NCBI GenBank assembly: GCA_035363115.1
Contig: DAOSEM010000004.1
Coordinates: forward strand, 192,594 to 256,593
Reading direction: 5' to 3'
DNA: 64,000 nt
Origin: Syntrophales bacterium
GTDB taxonomy: Bacteria; Desulfobacterota; Syntrophia; Syntrophales; PHBD01
Shown: one piece after another, positions 42,860 through 50,625 of the stretch
Layout of the letters: each line of letters begins with the position of its first letter
Numbering within the stretch: the first letter of the stretch is position 1
Program-made: the position numbers and the translations under genes
Notes under the pieces: generated by a model
What the model saw: only the letters and a program-made list of their open reading frames with translations
Database searches by the model: none
What the model was told of the DNA's origin: nothing

Positions 42860-43351
42860 ATGAAGATCCTGGAGGGGAGCTGTTTCTGGCTGGCCTTGGC
42901 CGCAGCGCTACTCCTGTGGCCTTCCGCGGGGGAGGCACAGCAGCGCACGCGGTTCGACCGGCCCGCGATCAACAACATCCCCATCGACTGGTGCCTCACC
43001 TGGGCCCAGAACTGCGGGAAGCCCGCGGCGGACTACTTCTGCCAGACGAGAGGATACCAGCATTCGGACGATTTCGGCGTGGTGAACAACGTCGGGCGGA
43101 CCGTTATCCTCAAGACGAGGCAGGTCTGCAACCACCCCACCTGTGACGGGTTCTCGTACGTCTCCTGTGTCCGGCGCGCCCAGGCCGCCCCTCCTCCTCG
43201 GGCGGGCAGGAGCTACGAGGAGTGCCTTAACCGCTTCTGCGGGATTTGCCGGCAGTCCATTTCCCTCTTGGATGTGGCGGCCGATCCGCGATGCGAAGAC
43301 TGCAAGCGGAGAATGGCTCCCCAGATCCGGGCGTGCATGGAGGGCCGGTGA
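42860..43351 (+). CDS. Secreted cysteine-rich hypothetical protein
   Basis: 163 residues. Signal peptide MKILEGSCFWLALAAALLLWPSAGEAQ is followed by a mature chain with 12 cysteines spaced as WCLTWAQNCGKPAADYFC, CNHPTCDGFSYVSC and ECLNRFCGICRQ with a final EDCKRRM. The pattern fits a disulfide-stabilised periplasmic or secreted protein; the first part resembles exported plant-like DUF domains but no family is certain. A strong AAAGGAGG lies upstream of the ATG. It ends the three-gene envelope set and converges with the aldehyde dehydrogenase gene. Confidence 0.75.
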   Translation: MKILEGSCFWLALAAALLLWPSAGEAQQRTRFDRPAINNIPIDWCLTWAQNCGKPAADYFCQTRGYQHSDDFGVVNNVGRTVILKTRQVCNHPTCDGFSYVSCVRRAQAAPPPRAGRSYEECLNRFCGICRQSISLLDVAADPRCEDCKRRMAPQIRACMEGR

Positions 43352-43498
43352 CCCGTCCCGGGGCCGGTCCCGGTTCCGGGGTGAAGCAGGATGGAGGGAG
43401 GGAGCCGGCGGTGCCCCCTCCCGGTTGCCATGATATTTTGAACGGAAACCATTCGGGAAAGCGGAGCCTGTTCCCGCCCCGCGTTCCCGGAATGTGCT

Positions 43499-45004
43499 TT
43501 ATTTGCTGAACACGTAGGTGTGCAGCAGCCTGTTGGCCAGGGGCGTTCCCAGGTCGACGAGAATGTGCTTCGCCTGGGTGAACTCCAGGAGCCCCTGGAC
43601 CCCGTGCTCCCGTCCGATCCCGGACTGCTTGTACCCGCCGAAGGGCGCCATGGGGCTCAACTGGTGATAGGTGTTGATCCACATCGTCCCGGTGCGGACG
43701 CGCTTGGCGATTTCGATGGCCTCGGGGATGTTCCGTGACCACACGGCTCCGCCGAGCCCGTAGATGCTGTCGTTGGCCATGGCGACGGCCTCGTCGACCG
43801 TGCGGAACTTGATGATGCACACGACGGGACCGAAGATCTCCTCCTGCGCGATGGTCATCCCGTTGTGGACGTTGGTGAAGATCGTCGGCTCGACGAAAAA
43901 TCCCTTCTTGAGGTGATCCGGCTTCTTCCCGCCGGTCGCCACGGTGGCGCCTTCCTTCTTCCCGATCTCGATGTACCGGAGGACCGTCTCCTGCTGACCC
44001 CTGGAAATGAGCGGACCCATGGTCGTCTCGAAATCCATGGGATCCCCGATCCGGACGGTTTGGGTGGCGGCGATGGCGCTCTCCAGGTACTCGTCGTAAA
44101 TGTCTTCATGAACGAAGATGCGGGTTCCGGACACGCATACCTGCCCCGTGTGATAAAACACGCCGCTGAGCGAACCCTCCACGGCGACTTCCAGGTCGGC
44201 ATCAGGCATGATGATCTGCGCGCTTTTTCCTCCCAGCTCCAGGGTGACCTTCTTGAGGGTGGATGAGGCCATTTTCATGACCTGCCGCCCGACCTCCGTC
44301 GAGCCCGTCAGGGCGACCTTGTCCACGAAGGGGTGTGTGCACAATTCTTCTCCCAGGGAGGACCCGGGGCCCGTCACGATGTTGACGACGCCGGGCGGGA
44401 AACCGCATTCGTCGATCAGCTTTGCCAGTTCGAGGGCCGCCAGGGGCGTCTCGGAGGCCGGTTTCAGGACGACCGTGCATCCCATGACGAGGGCGGGACC
44501 GAGTTTCCACCCGGCCATCATGAAGGGATGGTTCCAGGGGATGATGCCGCCGCACACACCGATGGGCTCCCGGTTGACGAAACTCCAGGAGACGTCGGGG
44601 AAGTCGTGCCAGGGGAGGGGCTCGTAGGAAGACAGGCACTCCGCCGTCCGGGCGGCTTTCTCCATCCAGTAGGCCGTGAAGGGGACCTCGCCCCCCGTCG
44701 ACAGGCTGATCGTGAAGCCCGCATCCTGGGTCTCGATGGTGCCCAGTTTCCGGGTCATGTCCATGTCGTTGATCTTCTCCACCAGTTTATAGATCAACTG
44801 TGCCCGCTCGCCGACGGGCATGCCGCTCCATACGCCCGAATCGAAGGCCCGGCGTGCCGCCTCGATGGCGCGTTTCATGTCGCCTCGGGTTCCCACGGGC
44901 GCCAGGGCGACGGGTTCCTCCGTTGCCGGATTCATGCTGGCCCTTGTCTCCCCCGACTCCGCGTCCACGAACTGCCCGTCAATATACATCCGATACTGTT
45001 CCAT
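43499..45004 (-). CDS. NAD(P)-dependent aldehyde dehydrogenase
   Basis: 501 residues. The catalytic Glu lies in VTLELGGKSAQ and the nucleophilic Cys in TGQVCVSGTR; the Rossmann NAD site (TGSTEVGRQVM) and IVTGPGSSLGEEL are intact. It oxidises an aldehyde to the acid; closest family resemblance is to betaine-aldehyde / general ALDH enzymes. In this genome it may complement the aldehyde ferredoxin oxidoreductase at 53014. Monocistronic, with a palindromic TATGTCA-N4-TGACATA element 36-53 bp upstream of the ATG. Confidence 0.94.
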   Translation of the reverse strand: MEQYRMYIDGQFVDAESGETRASMNPATEEPVALAPVGTRGDMKRAIEAARRAFDSGVWSGMPVGERAQLIYKLVEKINDMDMTRKLGTIETQDAGFTISLSTGGEVPFTAYWMEKAARTAECLSSYEPLPWHDFPDVSWSFVNREPIGVCGGIIPWNHPFMMAGWKLGPALVMGCTVVLKPASETPLAALELAKLIDECGFPPGVVNIVTGPGSSLGEELCTHPFVDKVALTGSTEVGRQVMKMASSTLKKVTLELGGKSAQIIMPDADLEVAVEGSLSGVFYHTGQVCVSGTRIFVHEDIYDEYLESAIAATQTVRIGDPMDFETTMGPLISRGQQETVLRYIEIGKKEGATVATGGKKPDHLKKGFFVEPTIFTNVHNGMTIAQEEIFGPVVCIIKFRTVDEAVAMANDSIYGLGGAVWSRNIPEAIEIAKRVRTGTMWINTYHQLSPMAPFGGYKQSGIGREHGVQGLLEFTQAKHILVDLGTPLANRLLHTYVFSK

Positions 45005-45366
45005 GCGAATCCATGCCTCCTCGTCATGCAGGATGTAGGTATGTCATATTTGACATATCCGTCTTTCTTCCCCTGGGCAAGCGAAAAGCATTGAGGAACA
45101 TCAGGGGTGTCGCATTGCCACCGGCTCAGGCGGGGCTACCCGGGGAATCCGGAAGGTCAAAGGAGTGCCGTATACGCTGAAGGCAAGCAGGACGACCCCT
45201 CCCTGTTCCGCTCGCGCAATTTCACGCCCTCTGCCCGGTTCCAGGAAGCGGGGGCGAGGGGGGCCTATCGTATTTGCTGAAACCCGGTCAAGGGTGTGAT
45301 AAGAGAAGCGATAAGGCAAATCCGGCACATGTTCATGCCGGGAGGACAGGGAAAGGGAGGACCATC
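45005..45366. other. Divergent intergenic region
   Basis: 362 bp between the aldehyde dehydrogenase and the prepilin-like gene. Apart from the 18-bp inverted repeat next to the dehydrogenase start I see no gene; short open frames lack start signals and codon bias. Confidence 0.45.
45040..45057. promoter_or_regulatory. Inverted repeat TATGTCA-N4-TGACATA, candidate operator
   Basis: Two perfect 7-bp arms separated by TATT lie 36-53 bp upstream of the aldehyde dehydrogenase ATG. Position and A/T centre fit a repressor or activator site in that promoter. It shares the TGTCA/TGACA half-site with the TetR palindrome at 3109-3124 but with different spacing. Confidence 0.45.
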
Positions 45367-45852
45367 ATGAAATATGGAACGCCCCCGGGAAGCCGGCGGG
45401 GTTTTGGCCTGATTTCGATCGTCCTTGCCCTGGGGATCCTGTGCATCCTGGCGGTGATGATGATCCCCCGTTATCTGGGCGATCCGGGAGGAAAAGACAA
45501 GGCCGCGGTTTCGGTGAAGGGTCCCGCCGGGCCCGCCGCGGTGCCGGAGGCTTTGGCGGGAAGAACCGTTGCGCCGGGCGACGCCGCCAACGTGGCGGGC
45601 ATGGCCGCGCTTGCCGCCGCCGCGTCGAATGTCCAGGCGGCCTATACGAAGCTGGTGGTCGGCAATCCGTCGGGCGGGGCCGTCACGAGCGATGAGGTCG
45701 CCGCCCTGCTCAACTCCGGTTACACGGCGGTCGGCGACTACATCGTGTCGTACACGCCGTCGGGGCGCGATAAAATCATCGCCAGGCTCCAGCCAGGTTC
45801 CAGGGGCAAATACGGCACGCCGGATTCCAGGGAGATCGTGCTTGCCCGGTAA
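45367..45852 (+). CDS. Type IV prepilin-like protein with non-canonical +5 residue
   Basis: 161 residues. The N-terminus GSRRGFGLISIVLALGILCILAVMMIPRYL has the prepilin shape: basic leader, Gly before a hydrophobic helix starting with Phe, and Pro-containing end. The conserved Glu at mature position 5 is Ser, as in some minor pseudopilins. The rest is Ala/Gly-rich (AALAAAASNVQAAYTKLVVG) with a C-terminal globular part. GGGAGG precedes the ATG. It could be a minor pilin or pseudopilin processed by PilD; no pilus genes are nearby. Alternatively it is a simple membrane-anchored protein. Confidence 0.6.
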   Translation: MKYGTPPGSRRGFGLISIVLALGILCILAVMMIPRYLGDPGGKDKAAVSVKGPAGPAAVPEALAGRTVAPGDAANVAGMAALAAAASNVQAAYTKLVVGNPSGGAVTSDEVAALLNSGYTAVGDYIVSYTPSGRDKIIARLQPGSRGKYGTPDSREIVLAR

Positions 45853-46291
45853 CGCGGCATGTATGGAACGGACCGAACGGGACTCCTCCGTGCGGCATCC
45901 GCAGGGGACGGGCCTGCTTCCCCGGCCGGGCCGTTCGGGATGCGTCCCGGCCGCAGGCATGGCTGAAGACGGCGGTGAGGGAGGATGCCGGGATTGCCTG
46001 TCGGTTCCGTTTTCCACCGTGGATTTCTCGGAGGAATGGTGGTAGAAAACGGGCCGTGTGAACGACGTAGATCCGTCGGAAACCGATCCGATCCAGGCAG
46101 GACGCAACATGGGCTGATCCAGGAAGACCCCGTTTCTCAAATGAGCGCGGGGTCTCTTTCGTCCGGCCCCGGGTTCGATCGGCGCCGTTCGGGTTGCCCC
46201 TTTTTCCCCACCGGGCCTCTCTCAGGACCCGGTCCAGATACGATGTCCGCTTTTCCGTGGACACGGTAGACAAACGAGGAGGATAGAGACC
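45853..46291. other. Gene-free region with a terminator-like hairpin
   Basis: 439 bp between the prepilin-like gene and the cytochrome gene. The only structure I see is the hairpin at 46125-46159. The cytochrome promoter is presumably in the last 100 bp. Confidence 0.45.
46125..46159 (+). terminator. Hairpin with short T-tract
   Basis: AGACCCCG (46125-46132) pairs with CGGGGTCT (46148-46155) around a loop that can itself pair CTCA/TGAG, followed by CTTT. A probable terminator between the prepilin-like gene and the cytochrome gene. Confidence 0.6.
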
Positions 46292-46594
46292 ATGAGTACC
46301 CTGAAAAAACTTCCTGTCATTGCGTGCGGGATTCTGCTGCTTTGCGCCGTCTTCATCACGGCCGTCCTGGCCGGCGGGCCGCCGCTGAAGGCCAATGTCT
46401 GCGACACCTGCCACAAGGACTACGCCAAGATCATGCCGAAAACCCATCCGGATGTCGGCAAGGGGCAGGCCTGCCTGACCTGTCACGCCCCGGATCCGGC
46501 CAAGAGCGAGCCGACCAAGTTCTCGACCGACACCCACAAGACGCACCAGAACGGAAAGGCGAAACTGGAGTGCGCGGCCTGTCATGCCCTGTAA
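46292..46594 (+). CDS. Small triheme c-type cytochrome
   Basis: 100 residues. Signal peptide MSTLKKLPVIACGILLLCAVFITAVLA is followed by a 72-residue mature chain with three CxxCH haem sites: CDTCH (37-41), CLTCH (61-65) and CAACH (94-98). Additional His at 52, 82 and 85 could be axial ligands, as in cytochrome c7 or c3 fragments. It would carry electrons in the periplasm. Three haems in about 70 residues is dense and typical of sulfate-, metal-reducing or syntrophic deltaproteobacteria. GAGGAGG upstream of the ATG. No partner oxidoreductase is adjacent. Confidence 0.9.
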   Translation: MSTLKKLPVIACGILLLCAVFITAVLAGGPPLKANVCDTCHKDYAKIMPKTHPDVGKGQACLTCHAPDPAKSEPTKFSTDTHKTHQNGKAKLECAACHAL

Positions 46595-46728
46595 GACAGA
46601 CCCGTTTTTCTTATGAGCCGTTCCTGTTTTCCGACGGCTCAGGGACACCACCCGATAAGAACGCCGGGGCAGGAGCGGGGCCGTTTCCGCGTCCCGCGAA
46701 ATGCCCCGGCGATTCCCACGATTCCATC

Positions 46729-47181
46729 ATGAAACGGGCGGCCGCGATCCTTCTCCTGCTCGCCCTGCTTCCCGGCGGAGCGGTCTGTGCCCAGCCCCTT
46801 TTCGTGCGGGAGTCCGACACGCCCATTGCCTTGCACTATGCAAGGATCATGAACGATTACATAGCGTTTATCGAGCCGAAGCTGGCCGGGAAAGAAGACC
46901 CGGCAACGCTGTCCCGGGCGTATTTCGAGCGCCTGGGATACCGGCTGATCGCGGTGTCGATCCGGACGACCCGGGAGCCGCGGGTGTCCAGGTCATGGAA
47001 AATCCCAGGCTCGAAGCTGGCCGTACTGCCGCGGACGACCTGCTACGTCTCCGCTTCCGGGGCGACCGTCGAGCTGTACGACCAGGGCGACGACTACGTC
47101 CGCATCCAGAATTTCACGGACGGGGCACCCGGCGAACCGGGGCTATACGTATCGATTGGCATCACGCATCGCTGGAAATGA
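46729..47181 (+). CDS. Exported hypothetical protein
   Basis: 150 residues. Signal peptide MKRAAAILLLLALLPGGAVCAQ; a Cys in the VCAQ cleavage zone does not match a clear lipobox. The mature part contains SRAYFERLGYRLIAVSIR and ASGATVELYDQGDDYVRIQNF, probably a small beta-rich periplasmic domain. No family recognised. It ends 12 nt before the tandem-flavodoxin gene on the same strand, so the two may be co-expressed. Confidence 0.65.
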   Translation: MKRAAAILLLLALLPGGAVCAQPLFVRESDTPIALHYARIMNDYIAFIEPKLAGKEDPATLSRAYFERLGYRLIAVSIRTTREPRVSRSWKIPGSKLAVLPRTTCYVSASGATVELYDQGDDYVRIQNFTDGAPGEPGLYVSIGITHRWK

Positions 47182-47193
47182 CGGGAGACGATC

Positions 47194-48591
47194 ATGCATG
47201 TCACGGTCCTGAACGGGAGTCCCAAGGGTGACGTCAGCGTCACCATGCAGTACGTGCATTTCCTCGCCGGGAAGTTCCCGGGGTACGATTTCAAGATCCA
47301 CAACGTGGCCCGGCAGATCCGGGTCCTTGAAAAGAAGGACGGCTCGTTCCGGGAGGTTCTGGATGACATGGGAAAGGCCGACCTCGTCCTGTGGGCCTTT
47401 CCGGTGTACGTCTGCCTGGTTCCGTCGCAGTACAAGCGGTTCATCGAGCTGCTCTTCGAGCGGGGAGCGGCGGAGAAGCTGGCCGGCAGATACAGCGCCG
47501 CCCTGACCACGTCGGTCCATTATTTCGACCACACGGCCCACGGCTACATCGACGCCGTCAGCCAGGACCTGGGGATGCTGCACATCGGCGGCTATTCCGC
47601 CGACATGTACGAGCTCCTGAAGCCGGAAAACCGAAGGAGGCTGACCCGGTTCGCCGATCACCTGTTCCACACGGCACAGAGGCGGGATCCCGTGGACCGT
47701 ACCCATGAACCCCTCCCGCCCCGCGGCTTTGTCTACGAGGCGGGCCCGGTGCGGGAGACGGTCCCGACGGACGGCAAAAAGGTCCTGGTTCTGACGGACG
47801 CCGCTCCCGGCCAGGACAACCTGCTGAAGATGATCGAGCGCTTCCGCCAGTCCTTCAGCGGTCCCGTGGAGGTCGTCAATCTTCACGATCTCGACATCAA
47901 GGGGGGGTGTCTCGGCTGCTGCGAGTGCGGCTACGACAACACCTGCGTCTACGCCGGGAAGGACGGTTTCGGCGACTTCTACCGGAGCCGCGTGATGAAC
48001 GCGGACATCCTCATCTGTGCAGGGGAGATCCGGGACCGCTACCTGTCCTCTACGTGGAAATGCTACTTCGACCGCGTCTTCTTCAACACGCACATCCCCA
48101 CCCTGGCGGGCAGGCAGGCGGGCTTCATCCTCTCCGGCCCCTTTCGCCGTCTTCCCCATCTCCGCCAGATTTTTGAAGGCTACATGGAGTTCCAGCAGGC
48201 CAACTGGGCCGGCGTGGTGACCGATGAAAGCGGCGACACGACCCGGATCGACGAGGGACTGCAGGCGCTCGCGGAGAGGTCCGTCAGGTTTGCCCGGGAA
48301 GGGTATGTCCGGCCGCCGGGTTTCCTCGGCGTCGCCGGCACGAAGATGTTCCGCGACGAAGTCTGGGGGCGCCTGCGGTTCGTCTTCCGGGCGGACCACC
48401 GGTTCTATCGGGACCACGGCCTCTACGACTTTCCCCAGAAAGACTGGAAGATGCGGGGCATCAACCTGGGGATGGGCGTCCTGACGGGCATCCCGGCGTT
48501 CCGGAAGGAATTCAGGAAGCGCATCAAGGATGAAATGATCAAGCCGCTCCAGGCGGTGCTCCTCCGCGAACGGGAGGGATCGGGGGCATGA
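47194..48591 (+). CDS. NAD(P)H-dependent FMN oxidoreductase with two flavodoxin-like domains
   Basis: 465 residues, about twice the usual NADPH-dependent FMN reductase. The first flavodoxin-like domain (1 to about 165) has MHVTVLNGSPKGDVSVTMQY and WAFPVYVCLVPSQYKRFIEL; the second (about 190-400) has LVLTDAAPGQDNLLKMIERF, a GGCLGCCECGYDNTC cluster and ILICAGEIRDRYLSSTWKCYFDR. The Cys pattern is that of FMN_red proteins from anaerobes and may bind a metal or form a disulfide. The first domain lacks these Cys. It probably reduces quinones, metals or oxygen. Its stop overlaps the next gene (ATGA). Confidence 0.85.
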   Translation: MHVTVLNGSPKGDVSVTMQYVHFLAGKFPGYDFKIHNVARQIRVLEKKDGSFREVLDDMGKADLVLWAFPVYVCLVPSQYKRFIELLFERGAAEKLAGRYSAALTTSVHYFDHTAHGYIDAVSQDLGMLHIGGYSADMYELLKPENRRRLTRFADHLFHTAQRRDPVDRTHEPLPPRGFVYEAGPVRETVPTDGKKVLVLTDAAPGQDNLLKMIERFRQSFSGPVEVVNLHDLDIKGGCLGCCECGYDNTCVYAGKDGFGDFYRSRVMNADILICAGEIRDRYLSSTWKCYFDRVFFNTHIPTLAGRQAGFILSGPFRRLPHLRQIFEGYMEFQQANWAGVVTDESGDTTRIDEGLQALAERSVRFAREGYVRPPGFLGVAGTKMFRDEVWGRLRFVFRADHRFYRDHGLYDFPQKDWKMRGINLGMGVLTGIPAFRKEFRKRIKDEMIKPLQAVLLREREGSGA

Positions 48592-50573
48592 CGCGAAGAC
48601 ACGGAAGCGGCGGGGGCAAGGTTTCCGGGGAGCAGCGGAGGCAAACGGGCCGGATGATCCGTTTGCGGTGGATAGGGCTGTCCCTGCTCGTGGCATCGGT
48701 CCTGCTGAACGGCTGCGCCCTCTTCGACCTGAGGAAGGACAACACCTTCTCCAGGGATTCCTGCCTGATCACGGGAACGGTCTACAGCGGGGAACCGGCC
48801 AAGGGCCCCATCGTCGTCGTCGCCTGCGAAAAGGTTGATGGACGGTTCAGGGTCGCCCACCACACGGTCCTCCATGAACCGGGCCCGTACCAGCTCCTGG
48901 TGCCGAGAGGCAGGTACCGGCTCTTCGCCTTCGAGGACAGAAACCGGAACTGGATCCTCGATCCGGGAGAGCCGGCGGGAGTCGCCCTGGGGGACAGTGA
49001 CGACCTGTCGATCCGCGCACCGGCGGGGGGCGCGGTTCTGGACATGGCCGTTGTGCTCTCCCGGGATCCGGACGTCCGCCGGAAGGTCCCCTTCGACATC
49101 CTGGCCAAAGACGCCGCGGGTGGACATCGCTGGCACAGCACGCAGGCGGGGGCGATCATGGACATCCGTGATCCGATCTTCTCCGGCGAGCAGGGCGTCA
49201 GAGGGTTCTGGTCTCCCCTCGAATTCTTCCGGGAGTACGGTGCCAATATCTATTTTCTGGAACCCTACGATCCGGGGAAGATTCCCATTCTCCTGGTCCA
49301 CGGTGCGGCGGGCTCCCCCCAGGACTGGCGCTACTTCATCGACAACCTCGACCTCTCCCGGTACCAGGTCTGGATCTACTACTATCCGTCCGGGGCGCGC
49401 CTGAAGGCCATGTCCGGGCTGATGGCTGTCAAAATCCGCGAACTTCACAGAAAATACGGGTTTCAGAGGCTTTACGTGACGGCCCACAGCATGGGGGGCC
49501 ATGTCGCCCGCTATGCCCTGGCGCATGAGAGCTTTCTCAAGAGCTGCGTGAAGCTCTTCGTCTCCATTTCCACGCCCTTCGGAGGCGAGGACCTGGCGGC
49601 GGCGGGGGTCGCCCAGTCGCCCGCCGTCATCCCGAGCTGGAAGGACATGGCGCCGAACAGCGAATTCATCCGGCTTTCCTTCTCCAGGAAGATGCCGCCC
49701 TCGATCCGGGACTACCTGTTTTTCGGGCACCGGGGCAGCCGGAATCCCCTGCGCCCCAACAACGACACGACCGTCACCCTGGCCAGCATGCTCGATCTGA
49801 GGGCCCAGTCGGAAGCGATCAAGGTATTCGGTTTCGATGAAGACCACGTGGGCATCCTGAACAGCAGGGACGTCCTGGCCCAGTACAAGACCGTCCTGGA
49901 ATGGGTCGAAAAGGGGGACGCCGACCCCGGACGTCCGGAGAAGCGGGGGATGGTCCGGCTTCGTTACACCGTCGAGGAGGAGAGTGATGTCCCGCCGCTG
50001 TGGATGACGCTCCTGTTCCTCCCCGCCGAAAAGAGCCGGGTGGAATTCTACCTGTCTCCCGATCCCCTGAAGAAGAGCCAGGAGATGGGGCCCGTCCGGG
50101 CGGGGACCTACGAGGTCGGCCTCTTAGCCTGGGGGTATCGCGTGACACCCGCCCGCCTGAAGGTGGACGTCGGCGCGGACGCGGCGGCGGAGGTGACCCT
50201 TTCTCTGATGCCGCAGGGGATGGTGGGCGGCCAGATCACGATGGAGCAGGAAAAGGAGGACCTGTACTGGGGATTCATGACGCCGGTGGCGGCGGAGAGG
50301 AGGGTCACCTCCGTCTCCCTGACGGGACCGGGCGTGCAGCGAACCATCATGCCGCACGACATCGACCTGGGCGGGGCCATGCAGGAAGCCATGGACGGCA
50401 GAGAGTATTACTGGGAGGACTTTTTCATGTTCTACGACATCCCCAAGGGCCGTTACGAGCTCAAGGTCGAGGCCAGGGGATGCCGGCCGTTTGTCCAGGC
50501 GGTCACCGTCGATCCGAAGATCATCCACGCACCCCTGAAAATCAGCCTGTCCCCGGAGAGCAAACCGCATTGA
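48588..50573 (+). CDS. Alpha/beta-hydrolase (lipase/esterase-like) lipoprotein
   Basis: 661 residues from the overlapping ATG; a start at 48654 (MIRLRWIGLSLL) would give a cleaner signal peptide. The lipobox LLNGC marks a lipoprotein. After a beta-sandwich (about 60-180, NWILDPGEPAGVALGD) comes an alpha/beta-hydrolase core with oxyanion loop VHGAAGSPQDW, nucleophile elbow AHSMGG and EDHVGIL for the His. The C-terminal 190 residues hold two carboxypeptidase-regulatory-like repeats ending VQAVTVDPKII. Probably an envelope lipase or esterase. Translationally coupled to the flavodoxin-like gene. Confidence 0.85.
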   Translation: MTRRHGSGGGKVSGEQRRQTGRMIRLRWIGLSLLVASVLLNGCALFDLRKDNTFSRDSCLITGTVYSGEPAKGPIVVVACEKVDGRFRVAHHTVLHEPGPYQLLVPRGRYRLFAFEDRNRNWILDPGEPAGVALGDSDDLSIRAPAGGAVLDMAVVLSRDPDVRRKVPFDILAKDAAGGHRWHSTQAGAIMDIRDPIFSGEQGVRGFWSPLEFFREYGANIYFLEPYDPGKIPILLVHGAAGSPQDWRYFIDNLDLSRYQVWIYYYPSGARLKAMSGLMAVKIRELHRKYGFQRLYVTAHSMGGHVARYALAHESFLKSCVKLFVSISTPFGGEDLAAAGVAQSPAVIPSWKDMAPNSEFIRLSFSRKMPPSIRDYLFFGHRGSRNPLRPNNDTTVTLASMLDLRAQSEAIKVFGFDEDHVGILNSRDVLAQYKTVLEWVEKGDADPGRPEKRGMVRLRYTVEEESDVPPLWMTLLFLPAEKSRVEFYLSPDPLKKSQEMGPVRAGTYEVGLLAWGYRVTPARLKVDVGADAAAEVTLSLMPQGMVGGQITMEQEKEDLYWGFMTPVAAERRVTSVSLTGPGVQRTIMPHDIDLGGAMQEAMDGREYYWEDFFMFYDIPKGRYELKVEARGCRPFVQAVTVDPKIIHAPLKISLSPESKPH

Positions 50574-50625
50574 CGGACCCGCATGGCCCGTTCCGCTCAT
50601 GATCCCCGAAGGAGGTGTGAACGCC

